A DNA stretch of 64,000 bases. It comes from Salinisphaera sp049568105 (GTDB taxonomy: Bacteria > Pseudomonadota > Gammaproteobacteria > Nevskiales > Salinisphaeraceae). The DNA is taken from NCBI RefSeq assembly GCF_049568105.1, contig NZ_CP145335.1, positions 3,410,001 to 3,474,000 on the forward strand. The letters are read 5' to 3'. Made by a program: the position numbers and the translations under genes. Every line of letters starts with the position of its first letter. Within the stretch, counting starts at the first letter, position 1. The notes under the pieces are model-generated. The model searched no databases, had not been told where the DNA came from, and saw only the letters and a program-made list of their open reading frames with translations. Below are positions 1-7,390 of this stretch, piece after piece.

Positions 1-681
1 CACATGGATCGCGGCACTCAAATGCGAGCCGGACCAACTCAGATCACCGCTGGTCTCGAGCCGAAACGGATGGCCGTTACTGATCCGCCCGGTCTGCAGG
101 TCGGCGTTCGATAGCCGATAGACTCGATCGGTCACAGCGTCGTCGTAGCGAATGCGCGCGCTCTGGATATCGACCGCGCTGATACGCAGCGACGACACCG
201 GCAGCATCCGCGAGGGATCCGGGCTCCGGCGTACCGGTGCCCCCGCCGGGCGGCCGCCCCAGCTCTGTCCGGACAGATGATGAACGATACCCTGCCAGTT
301 GGTCTGGCCAGCGGCCTTGCGAATCAGATGCAGATTCAAGCCGTCGAATGTGAGCGTCCCCAAGCCGAGTCGGCCGGTGAACAGTGGCCACACGCGCAGG
401 CTGATATCGGCCTGGTCGATATGCGCCATCGGGCGATCACCAAAGCCCTGAGCATTGGCGATCTCCACATCGTTGAAACGTACGCTCAGCCAGGGAAAGG
501 CGGCCATATGGATCGGCCCGCCGATCGTCACCGGTCGGCCCACCGCCCGCGACACTGCCGATACGATCTCAGCCCGATAGGCTTCTGGATCGATGCTCAG
601 ACGTACGATCCCGAGCGCGATCACGACCAGTAACGTGATCACGGCGCCGCCGCCGATCAGGATTTTGCCCCAGAATCTCAT
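1..681 (-). CDS. AsmA family protein, N-terminal part (cut by window edge)
   Basis: An open frame on the minus strand starts at ATG 679-681 and runs off the left edge without a stop (227 codons visible). The N-terminus is a single membrane anchor (ILIGGGAVITLLVVIALGIV), followed by the AsmA-type opening seen in this family (a region like VGRPVTIGGPIHMAAFPWLS, then a segment about the gene's own 'IANAQGFGD'). AsmA-like proteins are inner-membrane-anchored periplasmic proteins thought to act in outer-membrane assembly or lipid transport. It is divergent from thiSG, with a 146-bp shared upstream region. The C-terminal half is outside the window, so the exact AsmA subfamily cannot be given. Confidence 0.75.
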   Translation of the reverse strand, partial: MRFWGKILIGGGAVITLLVVIALGIVRLSIDPEAYRAEIVSAVSRAVGRPVTIGGPIHMAAFPWLSVRFNDVEIANAQGFGDRPMAHIDQADISLRVWPLFTGRLGLGTLTFDGLNLHLIRKAAGQTNWQGIVHHLSGQSWGGRPAGAPVRRSPDPSRMLPVSSLRISAVDIQSARIRYDDAVTDRVYRLSNADLQTGRISNGHPFRLETSGDLSWSGSHLSAAIHV

Positions 682-827
682 CTGTTTCGCCCGCTCCTGG
701 TGGATCGCGACCGCACACTCTAGCCGCCCAAGCCAGGCCGTCGCCATGTCGCAGCACTCGCCCAAGCGCGTTATTCTACCGAGTCTCCGGGCGTTACCGC
801 CTTTATTTCCAACGAATCACCATCGCC

Positions 828-1826
828 ATGCAGATCGAAGTCAACGGCCAATCAACCGAATGCGCCGAGTCCGTCACGCTCGCCCAGCTGCTCGAAACCC
901 TGGGTTATGGCGAGCAACGCATCGCGGTCGAGCATAACGGCGAAATCGTGCCGAACCCACAGCATGCCGATACCATGCTCGGCGCAGGCGACCGGCTGGA
1001 AATCGTACATGCCATCGGCGGCGGCCAGGCCACCGCCGAAGCCGACACGTTCACGGTCGCCGGCCGGTCGTTCAATTCGCGCCTGCTCGTAGGGACCGGC
1101 AAATACGCCGATCTCGAGCAAACCGACGCCGCCATCACCGCTTCCGGCGCCGAAATCGTCACGCTCGCGATTCGGCGTACGCCGGCCCTAACCGACCCCG
1201 AGGCCGCCAAGGCGCATAACCTGCTCGATGTGGTGCCGCCGGAAAAATATACCCTGCTGCCCAATACCGCCGGCTGCTACACCGCCAAGGACGCCGTGCG
1301 CACCTGTCGCATGGCCCGCGAGCTGCTGGGCGGGCATAACCTGGTCAAGCTCGAAGTCATCGGTGACGAGAAAACGCTGTATCCGGACGTGTCCGAAACG
1401 CTGGTTGCGGCCCGCGAACTGATCGCCGACGGTTTCGATGTCATGGTCTATACCAGCGACGACCCGATCGTGGCCCGGCGGCTCGAGGATATCGGCTGCT
1501 GCGCGATCATGCCGCTGGCCGGGCCGATCGGCTCCGGGCTCGGCATTCAGAATCGCTATAACGTCACCGAGATCATCGAACATGCCAACGTGCCGGTGCT
1601 GGTCGATGCCGGGGTCGGCACTGCCTCGGACGCTGCGATCGCCATGGAGATCGGCTGCGACGGCGTATTGCTCAACACGGCCATTGCCAGTGCCCAGAAG
1701 CCGGTCCTCATGGCCCAGGCCATGCGCCATGCCGTGATCGCCGGCCGCCAGGCGTATCTGGCCGGGCGCATGCCGCGCCGTCGCTATGCCTCGGCGTCCT
1801 CGCCGATGACCAACCTGCCTTTCTGA
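828..1826 (+). CDS. thiG: Fused sulfur carrier ThiS / thiazole synthase ThiG
   Basis: 332 residues. Residues 1-66 are a ThiS ubiquitin-like fold ending in the Gly-Gly that normally forms the C-terminal thiocarboxylate (HAIGGG, 62-66). Residues about 75-332 are a complete ThiG TIM barrel, with the catalytic lysine in LVKLEVIGD (K174) and the ending PRRRYASASSP. ThiG condenses deoxyxylulose phosphate, dehydroglycine (or iminoglycine) and ThiS thiocarboxylate to the thiazole of thiamine. Bifunctional ThiS-ThiG proteins are known as a family, but the diglycine here is internal, followed by about 8 linker residues. The gene stands alone with its own terminator. No TPP riboswitch was recognised in the upstream region. 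Confidence 0.92.
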   Translation: MQIEVNGQSTECAESVTLAQLLETLGYGEQRIAVEHNGEIVPNPQHADTMLGAGDRLEIVHAIGGGQATAEADTFTVAGRSFNSRLLVGTGKYADLEQTDAAITASGAEIVTLAIRRTPALTDPEAAKAHNLLDVVPPEKYTLLPNTAGCYTAKDAVRTCRMARELLGGHNLVKLEVIGDEKTLYPDVSETLVAARELIADGFDVMVYTSDDPIVARRLEDIGCCAIMPLAGPIGSGLGIQNRYNVTEIIEHANVPVLVDAGVGTASDAAIAMEIGCDGVLLNTAIASAQKPVLMAQAMRHAVIAGRQAYLAGRMPRRRYASASSPMTNLPF

Positions 1827-1830
1827 TCAC

Positions 1831-1870
1831 AGGCCGCCGTTCACGAACGGCGGCCGTTCGTTTTTTTTTC
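1831..1870 (+). terminator. Rho-independent terminator after thiSG
   Basis: A GC-rich hairpin (GGCCGCCGTTC / GAACGGCGGCC) starts five bases after the thiSG stop and is followed closely by a run of nine T. Confidence 0.9.
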
Positions 1871-1892
1871 AGCCACCCCAGGAGCGCGGCCC

Positions 1893-2576
1893 GTGGATCA
1901 GCCGACCCATCGCCGTATTCGCAGTTTCGTCAAACGCGAAGGCCGACTCACGCCCGGTCAGGAAAAGAATCTGGCCCGGCTCTGGCCGCATTATGGCCTG
2001 AGCCTTCCCGAGCAGCCGCTCGACTGGGCCAGTGAATTCGGCCGCGAAGCCCCACGAACTCTGGAAATCGGCTTTGGCGCCGGCGAAGTGCTGGCTGATC
2101 TGGTCACCCGACACCCTGAACACGACTTCATTGGCGTCGAAGTCTATCGCTCGGGGGTCGGCCGCCTGCTCGGCGCGCTGGAGGACGCCGGTGCCACCAA
2201 CGCGCGCGTATTCTGCGACGATGCCGTCGATATACTGGGCTCGGCCTTCGCCACCGACTCACTCGACGAGGTGCTGCTGTATTTCCCCGATCCCTGGCCG
2301 AAAAAGCGCCACCACAAGCGCCGTATCGTACAGCCGGCCTTCGCCGATGAAATTGCCCGCGTATTGAAACCAGGCGGCATCTGGCGCCTGGCCACTGACT
2401 GGGTCAACTACGCCGAGCATATGCGCGAGACACTCGATGCCCACCCGGCGTTCGACAATATCGGGGATCGCGATGGCTTTGTCAGCGAACCGCCGCGTCG
2501 CGATACCCGCTTCGAAAATCGGGGCATGAACAAAGGCCACGTGGTTCACGACATGGCTTATCGCAACCGCGGCTGA
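1893..2576 (+). CDS. trmB: tRNA (guanine-N7-)-methyltransferase TrmB
   Basis: 227 residues from a GTG start with a good AGGAG eight bases upstream. It carries the SAM-binding segment EIGFGAGEVL and the TrmB signature YFPDPWPKKRHHKRR followed by ALKPGG-like RVLKPGGIWRLATDW. TrmB makes m7G46 in the variable loop of tRNAs. Length is typical for the bacterial family. It lies directly after the thiSG terminator and is followed by a 480-bp stretch without a recognisable gene, so it is probably monocistronic. Confidence 0.95.
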   Translation: MDQPTHRRIRSFVKREGRLTPGQEKNLARLWPHYGLSLPEQPLDWASEFGREAPRTLEIGFGAGEVLADLVTRHPEHDFIGVEVYRSGVGRLLGALEDAGATNARVFCDDAVDILGSAFATDSLDEVLLYFPDPWPKKRHHKRRIVQPAFADEIARVLKPGGIWRLATDWVNYAEHMRETLDAHPAFDNIGDRDGFVSEPPRRDTRFENRGMNKGHVVHDMAYRNRG

Positions 2577-3056
2577 GCCCGATTTCTTGGTGGTCGCATC
2601 GACGCCGTGGCCTGTAATCAGCCGCGACGGCGACCAAGACGAACTTGAAATCTACGGCCCTGCTGTGACGCTATCGCCCTCTGCATCGACCGCCGAGCCG
2701 CCCAAACTCGAAGCCGCAACGATCGCGGCATCACCCGATATCGTCGGTGCGGCATCGATTGCGATTGCCGAGGGCGACCACCGTTGCTTGCTGGCCGATA
2801 GCCGAAACCTATTCACTGGTTATGGCATTGAAGTTGCCTAATGGACTTACGATGCCTTGGGCCAACATCAGCAATAGGTCCAAGGTAGCTGGCTAAGCCG
2901 CGGAAAAAATTGTAGGTTCCAAGATAAGGGGGAACGCAGCGGCAGCCAAAGCAATGATTTCAAATGCCGCGCGTTCGATAGCCAGAACTCAGCATCCTTG
3001 ATACGAACCATCGACAACGGGGTGATGGTTTACGTCGTTCAATCGCAGGATCATTC
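2577..3056. other. 480-bp stretch without a supported gene
   Basis: Between trmB and dctQ. An 84-codon open frame (2587-2841) has no Shine-Dalgarno, begins 11 bases after the trmB stop and has low-complexity Ala/Ser-rich composition without any family resemblance, so I do not call it a gene. The last about 200 bases are less GC-rich and presumably hold the dctQM promoter, but no clear -35/-10 pair was found. Confidence 0.5.
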
Positions 3057-3692
3057 ATGGCGACAAAGACACAGAAGCACCACTCGGCTCGGACGAGCTC
3101 GCCCGGCATGGTGCTGCGCGCTCTGAACGCAATCGATCAGGCCCTCGGTTGGATCGAGCGGGTGATCGTAGCCGGCAGCGTATTGGTCATGGCCGCTCTG
3201 ATGAGTGCCCATGTTGTTGGCAACCTCTTGTTCGACCACGGCATTCCAGGCACTTACGAGGTCACGGAAATGCTGATCGTGGTGATCACGTTCGTCGGCG
3301 TGGGCTATGCGGCGCGCTGCGCCCGCCATATCAGCATGTCGGCCCTCTATGATCAGCTCCACGGGCGTGCCCGCAAGACCTTGCTGATCATCATCTGTGC
3401 CGGCACCGGCGCGCTGATGTTCTATTTCGCCTACAAATCCGCGCAATACGATCTGGTCCTGCGCGAGCGCGGCCGTACGAGCTCCTCACTGCACATCCCA
3501 ATGTGGACCGTCAATCTCGCCTTGCCGATCGGCTTTACCCTGGCTGGTGTGCAATATCTGCTCACGATCGCCCGGAACCTCAGCAGCCCGGAGATCTGGC
3601 GCTCTTTCAACGAAAGAGAAGAATACGCCGACGTGCCCGATGAAGCAGCGACCGCCAACGACGATCCCGCATCCCATTCCCGAGGTGCCTAA
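3057..3692 (+). CDS. TRAP transporter small permease (DctQ/TeaB-like)
   Basis: 211 residues with four predicted membrane segments (about 38-60, 75-95, 115-137, 155-175), the usual DctQ plan. The central part (IPGTYEVTEMLIVV, then ARHISMSALYDQL and ALMFYFAYKSAQY) resembles TeaB/UehB small permeases of ectoine-type TRAP systems. The small subunit pairs with the large permease encoded 30 bp downstream to take up a solute delivered by a periplasmic binding protein, driven by the sodium gradient. The N-terminal about 30 residues are hydrophilic and charged. The substrate is not fixed by this sequence alone. Confidence 0.88.
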   Translation: MATKTQKHHSARTSSPGMVLRALNAIDQALGWIERVIVAGSVLVMAALMSAHVVGNLLFDHGIPGTYEVTEMLIVVITFVGVGYAARCARHISMSALYDQLHGRARKTLLIIICAGTGALMFYFAYKSAQYDLVLRERGRTSSSLHIPMWTVNLALPIGFTLAGVQYLLTIARNLSSPEIWRSFNEREEYADVPDEAATANDDPASHSRGA

Positions 3693-3722
3693 CCCCATGC
3701 GTTTCGACCAGGAGACCTGCTC

Positions 3723-5006
3723 ATGACCCTATGGCTTGGCCTAATCATGCTGGCCTTCCTCTTGCTCGGGTTTCCGATGATGGTGCCGCTGGCCGCAGGC
3801 ACGTTGTTCATGATGTTCACCGGCATGACGTTCTTCGGCCCGGACCAGATGGTCAGCTGGATGATCACCGGGGTAGGCAGCTGGGTTCTGGCGGCCGTGC
3901 CGATGTTCATCTTTGCTGCCGACATTCTGACCAAGGGCCATACCGCCAATCGCCTGCTGGATCTGGTCGATAGTTTCACCCGACACATGCGCGGCGGCCT
4001 GCCGATTACCACGGCCGCCTCTTGCGCCTTGTTCGGCGCGGTCTCCGGCTCGACCCAGGCAACCGTCGTTGCCATGGGCGGCCCGATGCGCCCCAGGCTG
4101 TTAGCCAAAGGCTATTCCGATCGCTTCGCGCTCGCGCTGATTATCAACGCCTCGGATATCGCCCTGCTGATTCCGCCCAGCATCGGCTTCATCGTCTACG
4201 GCGTGGTGATGAAGACCTCGATCGGGGATCTTTTCCTCGCCGGCATCCTGCCCGGCCTGCTCATTCTTCTGATGTTTTCCCTGTATTGCTATATCGGCGC
4301 ACGAATCCGCGGCATCGAGCCGGAGCCGCGTGCTACCTGGGGAGAACGACTGACCGCACTGCGCCGAACCCTGCTGCCGCTTGGCTTTCCGATTCTCGTG
4401 GTCGGAGGCATCTACGGCGGATATTTCAGCGCCGTAGAGGCCTCGGCGGTCGCAGTGGCCTATGCCGTGCTGCTGGAGATGGTCATCTATCGCCAGGTCT
4501 CGATTCGTGATCTGGGCGGGCTGGCCTTGTCGACCGGCATGATTACGGCTGTGGTCTTCATCCTGGTTGCGGTCGGCGCTGCTTTTTCCCAGACGCTCGG
4601 CACCGCTGGCGTTCCGGAAGCCGTCCTCGGCCCGGCCATCGATGCGATCGGCGACAATCAGTCACTCGCGTTGATGCTGATCGCTGCCGCGTTTTTCGTG
4701 GGCTGCATGTTCGTCGACCCGATCGTGGTGATCCTCATTCTGGTGCCGATCTTCAAGCCGCTGGTTGAGTCCACCGGGCTGGATCCGGTCCATGTCGGGG
4801 TAATCGTCACCCTGCAGGCCGCGATCGGCTCGGCCACGCCGCCGTTCGGCTGCGATATCTTCACAGCGATCGCGGTGTTCCGGCGCCCGTATATGGAAGT
4901 CATTCGCGGCACCCCGCCGTTTATCCTCATCTTGCTGATGAGCACGCTCATCCTGATCTTCTTTCCGCAGATCTCGTTGTTGCTGCCGTCGCTCGGCGGC
5001 CAGTAG
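3723..5006 (+). CDS. TRAP transporter large permease (DctM/TeaC-like)
   Basis: 427 residues with the DctM profile of about 12 membrane segments from the first residues (MTLWLGLIMLAFLLLGFPMM) to the end. Typical DctM features are the segment ASCALFGAVSGSTQATVVAMG, LLIPPSIGFIVYGVV and the duplicated late region SATPPFGCDIF. ATG is preceded by AGGAGA (3710-3715). It is co-transcribed with the small permease (30-bp gap). The binding-protein gene is not next in line but lies 1.2 kb further on the opposite strand, which is unusual because TRAP genes normally form one operon. Confidence 0.92.
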   Translation: MTLWLGLIMLAFLLLGFPMMVPLAAGTLFMMFTGMTFFGPDQMVSWMITGVGSWVLAAVPMFIFAADILTKGHTANRLLDLVDSFTRHMRGGLPITTAASCALFGAVSGSTQATVVAMGGPMRPRLLAKGYSDRFALALIINASDIALLIPPSIGFIVYGVVMKTSIGDLFLAGILPGLLILLMFSLYCYIGARIRGIEPEPRATWGERLTALRRTLLPLGFPILVVGGIYGGYFSAVEASAVAVAYAVLLEMVIYRQVSIRDLGGLALSTGMITAVVFILVAVGAAFSQTLGTAGVPEAVLGPAIDAIGDNQSLALMLIAAAFFVGCMFVDPIVVILILVPIFKPLVESTGLDPVHVGVIVTLQAAIGSATPPFGCDIFTAIAVFRRPYMEVIRGTPPFILILLMSTLILIFFPQISLLLPSLGGQ

Positions 5007-5018
5007 TGCCAGCCACAA

Positions 5019-5050
5019 GGCCGGTTTCGGCATTATCGCCGAAGCCGGCC
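5019..5050 (+). terminator. Strong hairpin after dctM (terminator-like)
   Basis: A 13-bp stem (GGCCGGTTTCGGC / GCCGAAGCCGGCC, one G-T pair) with a 6-base loop begins 12 bases after the dctM stop. There is no T-run, so intrinsic termination is only likely. Confidence 0.55.
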
Positions 5051-5646
5051 GCGCAGCCCGGCGCAGCCCGATGACGGCACAGCCCAGCAGGCAGTCGGAA
5101 CCCGTCAGGCAACCGGCGCATCAGTACCGGGCGCCGACACTTCAGTAGGGCCGTGCCAGCCATCTCTAGCTGTCGGAGCCCGGATATAGGGCAACATCTC
5201 GCACCTGCCAGTTGCTCGGCTGCATGCCGCGACGGGCTGCAGCCCGTTCCATCTTTGTCTGGGCGATCCGGTTTTCAACGCCTGAACCCATCGAGCCGGC
5301 ACCACAAGAGTGCGCCGCACCATTTTCGCTCGCTGGTTTGACGAGTCGCTTCGCCTGCCGACATGGCTGTCTCGGCGACGCTACGCTGGGCCTCGGTTCG
5401 ATTCAGTCCGCGCCAGGATTGACCGTTCGCTCAGATCTCGCAGCCGGACATTGGCCCGCACCGCGTTCTTGGATCGCACTTCGTTACCGATCATGGTGCA
5501 ACGCAAGCCGTCCTCTCCCGATTAGCCTGCCCGACCAGGTTCGACATGCGCGGCCATTCGGCGGTTGGCCTGGATAGCTCGATCTGAGTGGGTTCGACCT
5601 GGCTCTGAATGGTGCAACCCCCAGAAAGACAAACCGAATTCATCCA
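5051..5646. other. Stretch without a supported gene
   Basis: About 600 bp between the hairpin behind dctM and the first repeat module. Several open frames of 60-120 codons exist on the plus strand but all lack a ribosome binding site, overlap one another in different frames and have arginine/serine-rich composition. I see no gene, RNA or mobile-element gene here. It may be decayed sequence. Confidence 0.5.
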
Positions 5647-5934
5647 CTAGGGCCTGTCGATGGGTCGTGCGAGCACTGCCTAGAAGCCGCCCATCGTGCC
5701 CTGGAATACGCGAGTGGCCGCCTCGAGGTGGCCCTTCCCAAACACACTACCCTGCAGGGCGCGATGAGTGGCCCAACCCGAAGAGACGGTCGCCCTCTAA
5801 ATTAACGAGCCGACCACAACCCCGCTGTGTAGCCCCGCCACGCGTAGTACGGCGACGCCACGGCCGCTACGCCTTGCCTGGCCGCACTTACAGCACCGGG
5901 CGCGAAACTCCCAGGCCCTATCAACAGAGCCTAG
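5647..5934. repeat. CTAG-bounded repeat module 1 (MITE-like)
   Basis: A 288-bp module that starts CTAGGGCCTGTCGATGGGTC and ends with the imperfect inverse, which reads CTAGGCTCTGTTGATAGGGC on the other strand (about 15 of 20 matching). It has no coding capacity for a transposase. Its right-hand CTAG is shared with the next module. It is the most diverged of the modules in this window. Confidence 0.5.
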
Positions 5935-6078
5935 GGCATGTCGTCATGAGATATACCGCGGCAGCTACGCCTGCGAGGTGGCAAGACAAGGCAACGTGAG
6001 CGAACGATAACGCCGGATGGTCGCCTCAGGGCACGCCTCCGGGGATGCAGTGGCGTCTCTTATAACGACACGCTCTAA
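5931..6078. repeat. CTAG-bounded repeat module 2 (MITE-like)
   Basis: A 148-bp module with ends CTAGGGCATGTCGTCATGAG and, inverted, TTAGAGCGTGTCGTTATAAG. Both ends closely match the 115-bp module at 51371-51485, including the inner GATATACCGC / GGATGCAGTGGCGTCTCTTA parts. No transposase. This is the clearest evidence for a dispersed small palindromic element family in this genome. Confidence 0.7.
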
Positions 6079-6105
6079 GGCGCATCGTCACGAGATGCGC
6101 CCTAG
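6075..6105. repeat. Mini-module 3: solo CTAR-bounded hairpin
   Basis: CTAA, then the perfect 8-bp inverted repeat GGCGCATC / GATGCGCC around GTCACGA, then CTAG. The left arm resembles the outer end of module 2. It abuts module 2 at the shared CTAA and could be a collapsed copy or a remnant end. Confidence 0.5.
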
Positions 6106-6115
6106 CCCCAGGCAT

Positions 6116-6143
6116 AAAAAAGCCGGGCCATCGCTGGCCCGGC
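6116..6143 (-). terminator. Rho-independent terminator after dctP
   Basis: On the minus strand, a hairpin GCCGGGCCA / TGGCCCGGC with a 4-base loop is followed by six T. It ends the dctP transcript. Confidence 0.88.
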
Positions 6144-6197
6144 CCGATCAGACGCGGTTCGGCGCGAAGCCCAACCGCTGGCGTCACCTGTCTGCGA

Positions 6198-7232
6198 TCA
6201 GGAGTTGCCGCCGTCCATCGGCTGTTCGCCGAACTGCTTGAGCAAGATGTTGAGCGCAGCCTTGCCCTGCTCGCCCGTTTGGTCGACAAACGTCTTGCGA
6301 ACCGGTTTGGCAAGCTTGCGGAACTGGTCGCGCTGCTCGTCGTTCAAGTGAATGATCTTGATATCGCTCTTGTCCTTGATCGTATTCAGGCGTTCTTTGT
6401 TGAACTGGGTCTGAATGTCGTAGCCGGTCTTGACGAGCTGATCGGTCACGCTCTTGACCATCTTCTTCTGATCGTCGGACAGACCTTTCCACCAGTCCTG
6501 GCTGCCCATCAGCGTAGCGATGAACTGCGACTGGTCGGCGAAGATCATGTAATCCTGGACTTCGTAGAAGCCCATGTTCTCATGAGCAAACACCGGCTGG
6601 ATGTTGCCTTCGGCCTGGCCCTGCTGGAGGGCGCTGTACAGCTCGCCATAGGCGATGCTGACCGGCGCAGCACCATAGGCCCGATAGGTGGCCCGCAGCA
6701 GGCTGTTATCCATGACGCGGATATGCAGGTTCTTCATGTCCGCGGGGGTACGAATCGCCTTGTTTGCCGTCCAGACCTGATAGCCCTCGGTCAGTTCGGC
6801 CAGCGGTACCAAACCGCGCTTGCGAAACGCCTGCTGCCACGGCTTGCTCTCCAGAAACGCCTTGGAATTGAGCACCTTCACGGTTTTTAGCTGATCGGAA
6901 GGCATCACGAAGTTCAACGACATGAGCTGGCTTTCCGGCACCGTGCCGCCCAGCGCCCCCGAACCGAAGCCGATCTGGATAGCCCCGTTCTGGACCGCAT
7001 CGTACAGCGCCGAGTAGGTCGAACCCCACTTGCCGTAGGGCAGCAGCTGCACGGTGATATCGCCGTCGCTCTTCTTCTCGATCAGCTTCTTGAAGTCTTC
7101 GGCGTATTGGTATTGGACGCTGCCCTTGGTCTCTTCCAGACCGAAGCGCCATGTCTCGGCGTTGGCCAAGCCGGCACTGCCGGCCAGCGCAATCCCGACG
7201 GCTGCAAGAATGGTTCTTTTGAAGTTCATCAA
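6198..7232 (-). CDS. TRAP transporter substrate-binding protein (DctP/TeaA-like)
   Basis: 344 residues with a cleavable signal peptide (MMNFKRTILAAVGIALAGSA, cleavage after GLANA). The mature start ETWRFGLEETKGSVQ, the segment LLRATYRAYGAAPVSIAYGE and the MGFYEVQDYM region match the DctP family and resemble TeaA/UehA ectoine-binding proteins. It captures a solute in the periplasm for the DctQM permeases. A strong Shine-Dalgarno (AAGGGGGATTG) precedes ATG, and a good sigma-70 promoter lies upstream. Direction is opposite to dctQM, so binding protein and permeases are made from separate transcripts. Ectoine or hydroxyectoine is a reasonable substrate guess, not proven. Confidence 0.9.
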   Translation of the reverse strand: MMNFKRTILAAVGIALAGSAGLANAETWRFGLEETKGSVQYQYAEDFKKLIEKKSDGDITVQLLPYGKWGSTYSALYDAVQNGAIQIGFGSGALGGTVPESQLMSLNFVMPSDQLKTVKVLNSKAFLESKPWQQAFRKRGLVPLAELTEGYQVWTANKAIRTPADMKNLHIRVMDNSLLRATYRAYGAAPVSIAYGELYSALQQGQAEGNIQPVFAHENMGFYEVQDYMIFADQSQFIATLMGSQDWWKGLSDDQKKMVKSVTDQLVKTGYDIQTQFNKERLNTIKDKSDIKIIHLNDEQRDQFRKLAKPVRKTFVDQTGEQGKAALNILLKQFGEQPMDGGNS

Positions 7233-7266
7233 TCCCCCTTCGAGGTGTGTCGAAACCTACTGAATC

Positions 7267-7296
7267 ACTAGAGGCTATCGCACTACGGTGTGTCAA
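7267..7296 (-). promoter_or_regulatory. Sigma-70-like promoter of dctP
   Basis: On the minus strand, a perfect TTGACA (7291-7296) is followed after 18 bases by TCTAGT (7267-7272), about 35 bp upstream of the dctP start. Confidence 0.6.
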
Positions 7297-7390
7297 GTTG
7301 AACAATGGCCCGGAACACACCGCGCCATGCTATTGCCACGCCGCTTTGCGCCCGGAAATAGGTCGCAAGAAATCAGCCAACCATTTGTAG

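Noticed and set aside
682..827. TPP riboswitch upstream of thiSG
   Set aside because: No THI-box-like sequence (such as the CTGAGA and ACCTGA blocks) is seen in the 146-bp gap.
2587..2841. 84-codon plus-strand frame after trmB
   Set aside because: No ribosome binding site, no family resemblance, low-complexity composition.
5212..5999. Several overlapping 70-140-codon frames between dctM and dctP
   Set aside because: Mutually overlapping, Arg-rich, no ribosome binding sites, partly inside the repeat modules.
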